This document shows, piece after piece, positions 7,745-17,661 of a stretch of DNA of 58,777 nt; position 1 is the first letter of the stretch; the number at the start of each line of letters is the position of its first letter. A program made the translations under genes and the position numbers. This DNA is from Methanobacterium sp. UBA375 (GTDB lineage Archaea > Methanobacteriota > Methanobacteria > Methanobacteriales > Methanobacteriaceae). Below the pieces are notes generated by a model, which was not told the DNA's origin, ran no database searches, and saw only the letters and a program-made list of their open reading frames with translations. The DNA lies in the NCBI GenBank assembly GCA_002495625.1, contig DAGC01000002.1, positions 113,216 through 171,992 on the forward strand, written 5' to 3'.

Positions 7745-8495
7745 ATTTGTAGAACCGTGAAACATTCCCCTGGGACACGTCTTCTATATCTTTATTTTTA
7801 AATCCAGCCAGTTTCAGTTCATGGACTGTTTTAGGTACGGATAACGGATCTGAGGGTGAAGAGCTCATATCACTGTCCAGTGCAAATCCATCAGTACCAT
7901 ATTCTTCCAGGAGTTTAACAGCTTCCTGGGGGGTCATCTTCTGGGGCTGTACAGTGATGCCCCGTAAACCTTTAAAATCAGAGACCAGGTCGATTATGGA
8001 ATTATCCACATGGTCAATCTGAACCAGAGACTGGTCTATATGGTCATCAAGGATAGATAATGATTCCCTGGCCACTTCCCTTTTGTTCCTACGGGGGGTG
8101 TGCACGATGACCTTCATACCCAGTTTATCAGCGAGTTCCAACTGTTTTATGAAGATGTCCTTCTCTTTTTCTGCTGTAGTCTCCAGGCCAATCTCTCCAA
8201 TGGCAATGACCTTATCATCTGCAAGTAGGGATGGTAACTCATGAAGGACTACCTGATAGTCAGGGGATATGCTACGGGGGTGTATCCCAACGGCACCGTA
8301 TAGTTTCAAACCGTTATCTGCTGCCCTTTCAAAATCATTGTTCAGGATACGGTGGATATGGTCTAAAACAACTGCTGAGGTGCTCATCCTCATTGGGTCG
8401 TGGGCGCAGGTTATGGCCGCTTCTACACCGGCTACTGCCATCAACTTGAAGTCCTCATAGGGCCTGCAATCTGCATGTATATGTCCGTCTATCAT
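7740..8495 (-). CDS. TatD-family metal-dependent hydrolase
   Basis: A 251-residue TIM-barrel hydrolase of the TatD type, a little short for the family. Metal ligands are visible in order: HIH at residues 5-7, GEIGLE near residue 100, an HTPR histidine, QIDHV, and a late ALDSDMS aspartate. Members are DNA exonucleases or of unknown substrate; this archaeal branch is not biochemically assigned. The ATG follows AGGTGA. It is convergent with the PfkB gene, and its stop lies inside the repeat shared with that gene's 3' end. Confidence 0.75.
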   Translation of the reverse strand: MIDGHIHADCRPYEDFKLMAVAGVEAAITCAHDPMRMSTSAVVLDHIHRILNNDFERAADNGLKLYGAVGIHPRSISPDYQVVLHELPSLLADDKVIAIGEIGLETTAEKEKDIFIKQLELADKLGMKVIVHTPRRNKREVARESLSILDDHIDQSLVQIDHVDNSIIDLVSDFKGLRGITVQPQKMTPQEAVKLLEEYGTDGFALDSDMSSSPSDPLSVPKTVHELKLAGFKNKDIEDVSQGNVSRFYKL

Positions 8496-8539
8496 TTAAT
8501 TTCACCTGAAATTGAATTAGTAAGATTTAGAAAATAAAA

Positions 8540-8890
8540 TTAATAGTGTTGAATCAGCGCTATTTTGACTCCATTGGGGTCTTCTAGGAAGGCGAGGGTC
8601 CCAACTGTTATTGGCATGGGTTCCATGGTAACTTTAGCACCTTTAGATCTGAGTTCTTCTAAAGTAACGTTTATATCTTCCACATCAAATCCAAAGGCGT
8701 GTAGGCCAGGTTCCTCTTCTGTATTTTCTATGAGTTCTATCATAGTCTCCCCTTCACCTTTCATCAACGTGATTGAAAGTCCCGGGAAGGGATTGTGCTG
8801 GCTATCTACTTCGAACCCCATAATATCCCTGTAGAATTCAACTGACTCATTCATGTCCTTAACAATCATGGTTGTGTATTTGATTTTCAT
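8540..8890 (-). CDS. VOC-family (glyoxalase-like) protein
   Basis: A 116-residue vicinal-oxygen-chelate protein with the two beta-alpha-beta-beta-beta halves: a first half starting KYTTMIVKDMNESVEFYRDI and a second with HAFGFDVEDINVT and FLEDPNGVKIALI. These resemble lactoylglutathione lyase and methylmalonyl-CoA epimerase, but methanogens lack glutathione, so the substrate is unknown. Good ribosome binding site (GGGGTGAT) before the ATG. It lies 44 bases downstream of the TatD start side, same strand, possibly in one transcript. Confidence 0.75.
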   Translation of the reverse strand: MKIKYTTMIVKDMNESVEFYRDIMGFEVDSQHNPFPGLSITLMKGEGETMIELIENTEEEPGLHAFGFDVEDINVTLEELRSKGAKVTMEPMPITVGTLAFLEDPNGVKIALIQHY

Positions 8891-8940
8891 TTAGGTATCA
8901 CCCCTCTGATAAAGGTTTATTCATATCTGAAGCTGTTTAT

Positions 8941-9570
8941 TCATATAGCAAGAGTAACATCAGTTCCCTGGGAAAGAGCCAGACGACGTCCACTTAAGTA
9001 AACTGCAAGTAAAACTATCGTAGTTGCCACCGTGGAAATCAACACCATCGGTAGAACATTCCAGTACCCTCCAATTATGGTAAATACGATATCTGACACG
9101 TGGAAGATGATGAAGACTCCGAAGACTGGCCATAATTCTCGAAGGGAGATGGGTTTCTGCATCTTCCCACGCCAGAATACCAGGAGAAGTATGACCGGGA
9201 ATATAATCCAGAACAGGAGCATGATCAATTCGGAAATGCTTCCCTGTGCAAAGAACGGCCCTAACCATAGTGTAAATTGACTTATAGGGCTGAATAGTAA
9301 CAGTAATGCCAGGAGACCCGCTCCGAATGGATAGAGATAACCTACTTTCCAGTTGTAGTTTGATTTTTTAAATGCCCAGCGTCCCAGGTACACGGTGGCC
9401 ACAGCGAGACCTACCATAAGCATCCAACCGGACCAGTTGTACAGTGGTTCATCGAACATACTCACCATACCAGGCTGGACAATCAACCACTGCCAGCGGC
9501 CCGAAAAATCCCCAGCGACACTGGCAACCTGGCTCACGGCAAGTGGGTCCAGGCTTAAATCCTGTAACAA
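8941..9570 (-). CDS. multi-pass membrane protein, possibly 5'-frameshifted
   Basis: A 209-residue integral membrane protein of unknown family with five clear membrane segments (about residues 48-66, 78-98, 113-134, 143-165, 172-194). The open frame begins at a TTG with no good ribosome binding site. Another frame just upstream, from an ATG at 9658, encodes a hydrophobic start (MTFYLDFFSLM...DIIVYLV) that reads smoothly into this frame as GFLALLQDLSLDPL if one base is removed near 9585. The gene may therefore be longer (8941-9658) and broken, or mis-sequenced, near its 5' end. No function is assigned. Confidence 0.5.
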   Translation of the reverse strand: MLQDLSLDPLAVSQVASVAGDFSGRWQWLIVQPGMVSMFDEPLYNWSGWMLMVGLAVATVYLGRWAFKKSNYNWKVGYLYPFGAGLLALLLLFSPISQFTLWLGPFFAQGSISELIMLLFWIIFPVILLLVFWRGKMQKPISLRELWPVFGVFIIFHVSDIVFTIIGGYWNVLPMVLISTVATTIVLLAVYLSGRRLALSQGTDVTLAI

Positions 9571-9680
9571 TGCTAAAAATCCTTACTAGGTAGACAATAA
9601 TATCCTGGGCTACCCAGGTAGGAGACATTAGCGAAAAGAAATCCAGATAGAAGGTCATAATTTTATCTCTATACTCTTTG

Positions 9681-9690
9681 AGTATATAAG
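9681..9690 (+). promoter_or_regulatory. TATA box upstream of a small frameshifted gene
   Basis: AGTATATAAG lies about 90 bases before the ATG at 9775, in a gap between divergent genes. It is a good archaeal TATA match. Confidence 0.4.
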
Positions 9691-9774
9691 AATGTGCCCC
9701 TTCTTGTTTATAAGATGGTGTGGTTAAAAATTTTAACTAGACCAGACAATATAATAACTAGGAGGAATTTTACC

Positions 9775-9926
9775 ATGGATGTAGAAGAAATGGCCAAAAA
9801 AGCTACCCTTAAAGATATAAAGGAAATAGCAAAAAACACGATATCAAACTGGGAAGATGCCCCACAAAATTGACCATAGCTAATAAGATACCCCGGGAAG
9901 AATTAGAAGCGCTGGTTGAAAAATAA
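9775..9926 (+). pseudogene. small helical protein gene with one-base frameshift
   Basis: A perfect GGAGG ribosome binding site precedes an ATG encoding MDVEEMAKKATLKDIKEIAK, stopping after 32 residues at 9873. Adding one A to the AAAA run near 9866-9870 lets translation continue as KLTIANKIPREELEALVEK to a TAA at 9924-9926, giving about 50 residues of charged helices. The sharp change from sense to stop inside a poly-A run, with clear coding on both sides, indicates a deletion or a sequencing indel. The family is not recognised. Confidence 0.5.
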
Positions 9927-10025
9927 AAGAGATTGTATGGGGTTTTCAAGTAAATTTACACTTACTTTTTGATTTATTTTCTTTAAATTTATTTTCACAT
10001 ATAATAATTTTCAAAGAAATATTTC

Positions 10026-11750
<1,725 letters not shown>

Positions 11751-11847
11751 ATGATCATCTCGTTAATTAAAGGGTAAAATTGAAAGCTTTGAGGTTCTAA
11801 TAAGTTCCTACAGCTTAAAGTTCTCAATTAGTTCACTATATTATATA

Positions 11848-12462
11848 TTATTTTACTAACTTGATCTGTTTGAACCTGTTTTTAATCTCATGGTCCTGTT
11901 TTATCTTACTGGTGAGGGGGCGTTCCTGGCCCATGTATTTACTGTCCCGGTCGGGATGGCCATATGGCTTCTCTGAAGGGCTGGTCATGGTTTCAAAGAC
12001 TATCTGACACACTCTTTGCCCGGTGTAGAGGGCGACTGGCATTTTACCTATATTTGATATTTCCAGGGTTATCTTACCATGGAATCCCGGGTCTATGTAG
12101 CCGGCGGTTACATGCATGGTTATACCCAGCCGGCCCATGGATGAGCGACCCTCGACACGGGCCACCAGGTCATCAGGGAGTTTAACAGTTTCATAGGTTG
12201 TGGCCAGGGCGAATTCCCCGGGGTGGATTATGAATGGCTCTCCCTCTTCTATGTAGAAGGATTCCATGTAGGATTCCAGGTCACCAGGATCCATAGGATC
12301 TATAACCGGTTTACGCACAATTCTAAAACCTTTAAATTCATTACCAATCCGGAGATCAACTGATGACGGCTGTATCTGCACATCCGGATCTTCCAATGGG
12401 TGTATGGTAATTCTACCATTCTCTAAATATTCTTTAATATCAGTATCACTTAAAATGGCCAT
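11848..12462 (-). CDS. dcd: dCTP deaminase, dUMP-forming type
   Basis: A 204-residue Dcd/dUTPase-fold enzyme. RSSMGRLG and the HVTAGYIDPGFHGKITLE core carry the active-site arginines and glutamate, and GQRVCQIVF follows. The length equals the methanogen bifunctional enzyme of the Methanocaldococcus type, which turns dCTP directly into dUMP, avoiding free dUTP. The 5' end overlaps the last 13 bases of the upstream DUF1512 gene, so the two form an operon. The alternative is a plain dCTP deaminase. Confidence 0.9.
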   Translation of the reverse strand: MAILSDTDIKEYLENGRITIHPLEDPDVQIQPSSVDLRIGNEFKGFRIVRKPVIDPMDPGDLESYMESFYIEEGEPFIIHPGEFALATTYETVKLPDDLVARVEGRSSMGRLGITMHVTAGYIDPGFHGKITLEISNIGKMPVALYTGQRVCQIVFETMTSPSEKPYGHPDRDSKYMGQERPLTSKIKQDHEIKNRFKQIKLVK

Positions 12463-13607
12463 TTTCTTCCCTCACTTTCCTCTTGATCTTCTTTTTTAAT
12501 ATCAATGGATGATGGGTTCCAGATGGTGTTGGGAAGACCGCAACTATTCCCCACTCCAACCAGTAGAACCGGGGAACCCTCCTTGGATCTTAAAATTGAA
12601 TTTTCCACCACCGGTATGGTCTTAACCGCGGCGTCCCGTAGTTTACGGGTTAATGGACTGACCGCCTCTTCAGGACTCATCTTAACGATAACAGCGTCCA
12701 ACTGTAGATCCTGGTCGACTAATTTTTCCTCAATCTCCCAGCGGTCCACACCAGGACCTCCGATTACCAGACCGATGCCCTGGGCAATGGAACCAGTTTC
12801 CTCTCCTTCGAGTTTAACTGCCGCATCCACGGTTATAATTCTCTTTATACCTTCTGCTTCTATAATTGAGTTTATGGTTTTACCCACTTTACCTACACGT
12901 GCTCCCGGGCCTTTAGCCCGGGCCATAATCACTTTTCTGCCCTGGTATTCCCTTTGAGTTATCACCATTTCTCCCTGTTCTTGGAACTCTCCCGGGTGGT
13001 CTGATTCCATCATCATCCCCACCACCAGGGGCCCTAAACCGTCACCAATGGGTTTACCTTGAGAGAAGGCTTTAACTCCTTCAAACTGGGCTTTAACAAT
13101 TCGCATGATAAGTGGGAGGCTCATCTGCAGCATCAGAAGCAACTGAAGGTTACCTGTTTTCCTGGAAAGCTCTAAATTATGCCTGACCTGCTTGGCTACG
13201 TTGTTGATTCCCAGGGTAGCTTTCAGGGTCATGGTTATGTTGGATTTCCATTCCGCGTCAGCTTCTGGTGCCAGTTCCTCCGCCACGTATTTGAAGTTTT
13301 CCTCACTCATCTCCAGGATCTTATCCAGTTTACGGACAATCCCGTTTGGATCCAGGTCCACCGGTGGGATTACGAAGAATTCCATGAAACCCTTGACGGC
13401 ATCTTCTGGATCTTTTGATGGATTACCCTTATCCCTTGAGATTTTTATCAACATCTTCTGGCCCTTCACCACCATGCTTTCTAATTCTATTACCGACCGG
13501 GTAACACTGGATATGATTCTTCTCCGGATGACTATAGGGAGAAATAGTACAAGCAGGATCACTACCAGTATACCTATTATCTCGAAGGTGCTTAAACCAA
13601 ATACCAT
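12450..13607 (-). CDS. DUF1512 membrane-anchored protein
   Basis: A 385-residue archaeal protein of the DUF1512 family. One N-terminal membrane helix (residues about 8-26) is followed by a basic RRRIISS flank and a large cytoplasmic domain with helical first half and an alpha/beta second half (KVIMARAKGPGARVGKVG, IKRIITVDAAVKLEGEETG, VGVGNSCGLPN). Function unknown. It overlaps dcd by 13 bases and follows the TrmJ-like gene by 12 bases, so it is in an operon with tRNA-modification and nucleotide genes. No catalytic motif is recognised. Confidence 0.75.
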   Translation of the reverse strand: MVFGLSTFEIIGILVVILLVLFLPIVIRRRIISSVTRSVIELESMVVKGQKMLIKISRDKGNPSKDPEDAVKGFMEFFVIPPVDLDPNGIVRKLDKILEMSEENFKYVAEELAPEADAEWKSNITMTLKATLGINNVAKQVRHNLELSRKTGNLQLLLMLQMSLPLIMRIVKAQFEGVKAFSQGKPIGDGLGPLVVGMMMESDHPGEFQEQGEMVITQREYQGRKVIMARAKGPGARVGKVGKTINSIIEAEGIKRIITVDAAVKLEGEETGSIAQGIGLVIGGPGVDRWEIEEKLVDQDLQLDAVIVKMSPEEAVSPLTRKLRDAAVKTIPVVENSILRSKEGSPVLLVGVGNSCGLPNTIWNPSSIDIKKEDQEESEGRKWPF

Positions 13608-13619
13608 TGTTTCTTCCTA

Positions 13620-14330
13620 TTATTCATTCTTATAGGCATCTACCCTCTGTTTAATCCTTCTCAGGGTACCCTTCAGGGTGTGGGCCTCTCTCGCAGATAT
13701 GAAAGACCTTCCCAGTACCCTGCGAAACACGGTGGAGGCATTTCTACATTTATGGGGTGGATATCCCAGTTTATCTATGATCTGGTCCATGGTGTAGATT
13801 AAACTTTCCTTTTCTATCTTTGAAGCCAGCTGGGAGTCCTCCACATGGAAGGTAAGGTCCTTTTTAAATAATTCATAGAATATTATGGCGGCAGCATGGG
13901 TTACGTTCATTATGGGATACGCTTCATGGGTAGGTATAGATACCACCACGTCACATAGTTCAATTTCCTTGTTGGTTAGGCCGTTTCCTTCCCTACCAAA
14001 AATTATAGCGATATTCCCATTGAAATTCACCGATTCCCGGAGCTGCTCTGGTTTTACAGCGATACGGGGGACGTTATGGCTACCCCCCGCTACCCCTGTG
14101 GTCCCTACCAGGAAATCTATTCCTTCAGAGTCTCTAAATTCCTCCAGTGAACTGTAGGTTTTCCTCTCCCGGATAATGTCCTTGGCGTGCATGGCCTGGA
14201 ACCAGGTCTCATTTTCTATGGGGCAGGGGTTGATGAGGACCAGATTGGTTAGTCCGAAGTTTTTCATGGTCCGGGCTAAAAATCCTATGTTGCCTGGAGA
14301 TTCTGGTTCTGTAAAAACAACGTAAATCAT
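13620..14330 (-). CDS. TrmJ-like SPOUT tRNA 2'-O-methyltransferase
   Basis: A SPOUT-class RNA methyltransferase of about 236 residues. The three knot motifs are visible: EPESPGNIGFLARTMKNFG, IFGREGNGLTNKEI and PIMNVTHAAAIIFYEL. Archaeal TrmJ methylates the ribose of tRNA position 32. I use the ATG at 14330 (MIYVVFTEPE) because family members begin there; upstream in-frame starts at the ATG at 14345 or the TTG at 14387 are possible, the latter overlapping the tfrB stop. The ribosome binding site is weak in every case. A TATA-like ATATATTAT about 30 bases before 14330 is compatible with a leaderless message. Confidence 0.75.
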   Translation of the reverse strand: MIYVVFTEPESPGNIGFLARTMKNFGLTNLVLINPCPIENETWFQAMHAKDIIRERKTYSSLEEFRDSEGIDFLVGTTGVAGGSHNVPRIAVKPEQLRESVNFNGNIAIIFGREGNGLTNKEIELCDVVVSIPTHEAYPIMNVTHAAAIIFYELFKKDLTFHVEDSQLASKIEKESLIYTMDQIIDKLGYPPHKCRNASTVFRRVLGRSFISAREAHTLKGTLRRIKQRVDAYKNE

Positions 14331-14383
14331 GGGAATCCACTTCATTCGACGGGAATCATAATATATCCGCTTTATTTGAACAT

Positions 14384-15928
14384 TCAATCTTTTCCGTAGG
14401 CCATCTGAAGTAATCTTAAGATATTGAGAACTTCCATATCCGATCCTTCCTTTAACAGGGAATCCCGTATATGGTACTCACAGAAGGGACAGATGGTGAT
14501 CACCGCATCTGCGGCGGTCTTCTTTATCATATCCACCTTTCTTTTACCCATTTTAGCGGCCAGTTCTGGCTTACCTGCTCGCACTCCACCACCGGAACCG
14601 CAGCACCGGTTGGGCTCTTCCATTTCAACGAATTCCAGTCCCTTGATCTTACCTAGGATTTCCCGGGGTGTTTCCCGGATGCCCTGTCCCCTGGCAAGGT
14701 GGCAGGGGTCGTGGTAGGTGACCCTCATATTCAGGGGTTCCATATCTTCGGTGTTCAGCTTATCTGCCAGGAACTCGCTTATCTCCACCACATTGAGGTT
14801 CACACCATATTGGGGGTAGTCGTTTTTAAGGGTGGCTCCGCATCCAGCACAAACCGTTAAGATGATGTCGTAATCCTTGAATACCTCTTCATTTTTCCTT
14901 ACCAATTCTTCTATGATATCGGTCTGTCCGGTCCGAATCATGGGGGAGCCGCAGCATACTTGATCTGTGGGTACCATTACATCTATCCCATGCTCCTTTA
15001 ACACGTCGATGAGGGCCAGTCCCACATCAGGCAGCCGGTAATCGATCATGCAACCGGTGAAGAAGGCGATTTTGGGTTTCTTTTCATCAGGTTTTGTGTC
15101 TTCTGATCCTTTTCCATCCCCTTCCTTTTCATCGGCATGTCCACTCAGGAACTTGATCAACCCGTCACCCATCTCTCCCTCACCCAGGGGTTCCACTGAT
15201 CGGCCGGTTTCCTTTATGAGCTTTTTAATTGTTTTATGGGGTGGTAGGGGGCCGATGCCTTCCTGACAGGAGATCTCCCTCAGTTTTTCAATGGCGCCGC
15301 CGAAGGTGTTTATTTCTTTGGGACAGACCTCCACGCACCGGCCACAGGATGTGCAGCAGTATAATCCTTCATCAAACCCGGTCCGGGCACGGTCTCCACA
15401 GTCACGGGGGTCTAATGCGAATTTACTCAGGTAACGCATGAAGTATGGCCCTGCAAATTCCTCGGTCTCTGCTATCACTGGACAGGAGGATAGGCAGGAC
15501 AGGCATTCGATGCAGCTTCTAAGCTTCCTTGAATTCTCCAGTTCCTCGGGGTTAATCACCGCCGGGCAGGAGTATTCATTACAGTCGTCTATGAACAGGT
15601 TCAATTCCTTAACCCGGCTGTCAATGGGGATCCGGTCAACTACCAGGTCCTTTATCACGTCGAAGTCCAGTGGTTCGATCAGGTCTCCGTTTGCTATCTC
15701 CGCTTTACAGGCAAGCACCGTTTCTCCATTTACCTTCACGGCGCAGGAACCGCACTGGCCAGCCCGGCAGGAGCACCGGTAACTGATTTGGGCGTCATAT
15801 TCCTCATTAATACTATTTAAGGCATCTAAAACCTTCATCTTCTCCTTTTTATCGATCTGGTAGGTTTCAAGATGGGGTTTTTCATCCTTTCCAGGGTCGT
15901 ATCGTGATATTTTTACTTCAATCATCAT
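14384..15928 (-). CDS. tfrB: thiol:fumarate reductase subunit B (CoM/CoB:fumarate reductase)
   Basis: A 514-residue iron-sulfur protein fusing succinate-dehydrogenase-B and heterodisulfide-reductase-D-like halves. An N-terminal 2Fe-2S ferredoxin domain has CSCRAGQCGSC. Two 4Fe-4S clusters follow (CIECLSCLSSCP, CTSCGRCVEVCP). Two CCG domains come last (GCMIDYRLP...CCGSP and CAGCGAT...CCGSGGG). In Methanobacteriales TfrB works with the flavoprotein TfrA to reduce fumarate with coenzymes M and B. A low-complexity acidic stretch separates the halves. tfrA is not in the window, which is normal for this group. Confidence 0.9.
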   Translation of the reverse strand: MMIEVKISRYDPGKDEKPHLETYQIDKKEKMKVLDALNSINEEYDAQISYRCSCRAGQCGSCAVKVNGETVLACKAEIANGDLIEPLDFDVIKDLVVDRIPIDSRVKELNLFIDDCNEYSCPAVINPEELENSRKLRSCIECLSCLSSCPVIAETEEFAGPYFMRYLSKFALDPRDCGDRARTGFDEGLYCCTSCGRCVEVCPKEINTFGGAIEKLREISCQEGIGPLPPHKTIKKLIKETGRSVEPLGEGEMGDGLIKFLSGHADEKEGDGKGSEDTKPDEKKPKIAFFTGCMIDYRLPDVGLALIDVLKEHGIDVMVPTDQVCCGSPMIRTGQTDIIEELVRKNEEVFKDYDIILTVCAGCGATLKNDYPQYGVNLNVVEISEFLADKLNTEDMEPLNMRVTYHDPCHLARGQGIRETPREILGKIKGLEFVEMEEPNRCCGSGGGVRAGKPELAAKMGKRKVDMIKKTAADAVITICPFCEYHIRDSLLKEGSDMEVLNILRLLQMAYGKD

Positions 15929-16119
15929 TTATCTTTCCATAAATAGGTTTTTGAATTAAAGATTTTTGAATTTAAGAGTACATCTAGCTTTGATTACATT
16001 TATTAAAATAAAATCTAGAAATCAGATAATGATTCATTTGTAGTATCAAATATTTATCTATTTATCCCGGGGGTTTTTTTGTTTTAAAAATTTAACTTTA
16101 AAAATACATATAAATTACC

Positions 16120-16887
16120 ATGACTTCCTTTGATTTTTCCCCTGAACTGAACTGGTATCTGGAAAAAATCCAGGCTGAAACTGGCCGGGAGATCATCTTC
16201 CAGGAAAACACCAATCTGGGAATAAAGGGCATAACCGCCGCTTATCAGTACCATCCCCAGAAACTCATCATCATTTTGAACCCGGAATACCACCGGGCTA
16301 AGGAGGATGTGGAAAGATCCATAGCCCACGAAGCCACCCATGGATATATACTATATAAAATGGGATTCTGCAGGTCAAAATACGGTGATGGGGTTCCCAG
16401 TGACTATAAAAGGGATGTCCAGATCATATTTACCATCGTAGAGGATCTGGTGGTTAATAAAATAATCGCAGACCATGGATTTGCTCCATTTGGCCATGAA
16501 TACCTCCCCACGTTAAGGGAGGAGATCAGGGTTGCCCGGGAGGGGGAAGATGTAGGGGAAGCTTTCTACCATCAATTTACAGAGAACCTGCACCGGGAGG
16601 CCCTCCTGATGATATCCAGGTACATCATAGCCTGGGGCTTTTTAAGGTACTACACCCTTAAAAACGAGGAAGAAGAGTTAATCAGGGAGTTTACACAGGT
16701 ATTTGAGAAGTACTACCCGGATTACTACCAGTACGCAGCCCGGGTGGTTGAAATAATCCAAGAAAAGGACATCTTTAAAAGTGATGACGAATGTCGGGCT
16801 ATACAGGAAATACTCCGGCTATTCAAGATGGATGCAAATGTGGAACTGGTGAAAACTAACCAATCCCAACGTATTCCTTCACTTTAA
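16120..16887 (+). CDS. putative HExxH metallopeptidase of unknown family
   Basis: A 255-residue soluble protein. The zinc-binding motif HEATH lies in SIAHEATHGYILYK at about residues 71-75, and a conserved-looking EDLVVNK about 37 residues later could supply the third ligand (gluzincin pattern). The rest is helical. There is no signal peptide, so it would act inside the cell; the substrate is unknown. No ribosome binding site precedes the ATG, and AT-rich TATA-like sequence lies immediately upstream, suggesting a leaderless transcript. The last 32 bases overlap, tail to tail, a second metallopeptidase gene on the other strand. Confidence 0.6.
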   Translation: MTSFDFSPELNWYLEKIQAETGREIIFQENTNLGIKGITAAYQYHPQKLIIILNPEYHRAKEDVERSIAHEATHGYILYKMGFCRSKYGDGVPSDYKRDVQIIFTIVEDLVVNKIIADHGFAPFGHEYLPTLREEIRVAREGEDVGEAFYHQFTENLHREALLMISRYIIAWGFLRYYTLKNEEEELIREFTQVFEKYYPDYYQYAARVVEIIQEKDIFKSDDECRAIQEILRLFKMDANVELVKTNQSQRIPSL

Positions 16888-17431
16888 GCCAGTAAATAAA
16901 TAGTTCATCCTCTAATTCTTTATATTCAGGAAATTCTCCTGATATTATATTCCAGAATTTTCTATTATGGCTCATCTCTATCAGGTGGCTTAATTCATGG
17001 AATACTATGTACTCTATTAGATTGGTTGGGAGATACTTCAGGTACTGATTGAAATTTACATTCCCGTTACTGCTGCAGCTACCCCACCGGGACTTCATCC
17101 TGCGGAACTTGATCTCCTCTACCTTAACATCCAGCTTCCGGGAGTATTTCTCCACTATCTGTTGGATTATATTCTTAAATTCCCTATCAGTACGTTTTAG
17201 ATCTAATTTCCTGTTTTTAGATTCCATCTGGGACTGTTTTACCCGGGATATTTTGTTATAAATCCATTTTTCATGTTTCCTGATGAGTTCCTGGGCACCG
17301 TCATAACCTTCTGGGAGAATAACATATAGAACATCTGTTTTAATCTCTAAACGGGGATATTTAACCTTACGATGACTGACCACGTAGTCCACATGTAAAT
17401 CTTCCATCTTCAGTCGGTTTTTGGGTTTCAT
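16856..17431 (-). CDS. YgjP-type (DUF45/M48-like) metallopeptidase
   Basis: A 191-residue member of the YgjP/DUF45 family. The family's RRMKSRWGSC motif precedes the catalytic IVFHELSHLIEMSHNRKFW, where HELSH binds zinc and the later histidine is the third ligand. The N-terminus is basic and helical. Close bacterial relatives are found alone or near restriction and toxin loci; the substrate is unknown. The ATG follows GAGGAAAA. It overlaps the convergent HEATH gene by 32 bases. Confidence 0.8.
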   Translation of the reverse strand: MKPKNRLKMEDLHVDYVVSHRKVKYPRLEIKTDVLYVILPEGYDGAQELIRKHEKWIYNKISRVKQSQMESKNRKLDLKRTDREFKNIIQQIVEKYSRKLDVKVEEIKFRRMKSRWGSCSSNGNVNFNQYLKYLPTNLIEYIVFHELSHLIEMSHNRKFWNIISGEFPEYKELEDELFIYWLKVKEYVGIG

Positions 17432-17524
17432 TTTTCCTCAAAATTTATTTTACAAACGAAATAATCTAAATAATAGGATGGGTAATTTAGTATAAGATCA
17501 AGATATCTTATTAAAAACCGATCC

Positions 17525-17572
17525 CTAAATATTCTAATTGAAATATAACTAAATATCCTAATTGAAATATTA
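17525..17572. repeat. 24-bp tandem repeat upstream of iorA
   Basis: 17525-17548 and 17549-17572 are near-identical copies of a unit beginning CTAAATAT(T/C)CTAATTG, in the 230-base gap between the divergent YgjP gene and iorA. Confidence 0.8.
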
Positions 17573-17661
17573 ATATTGAAATCTGGGAAGTTTATATTCT
17601 AAGAAGTATTCAAATTAAAAGATTAGAAATTTTTTAATTCAGAGTTTCTAGGAGATATTAC

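Noticed and set aside
7550..7765. Minus-strand frame with tandem SPISGLDSE-like repeats
   Set aside because: It is a reading of the 27-base gene-edge repeat and of antisense PfkB; no ribosome binding site.
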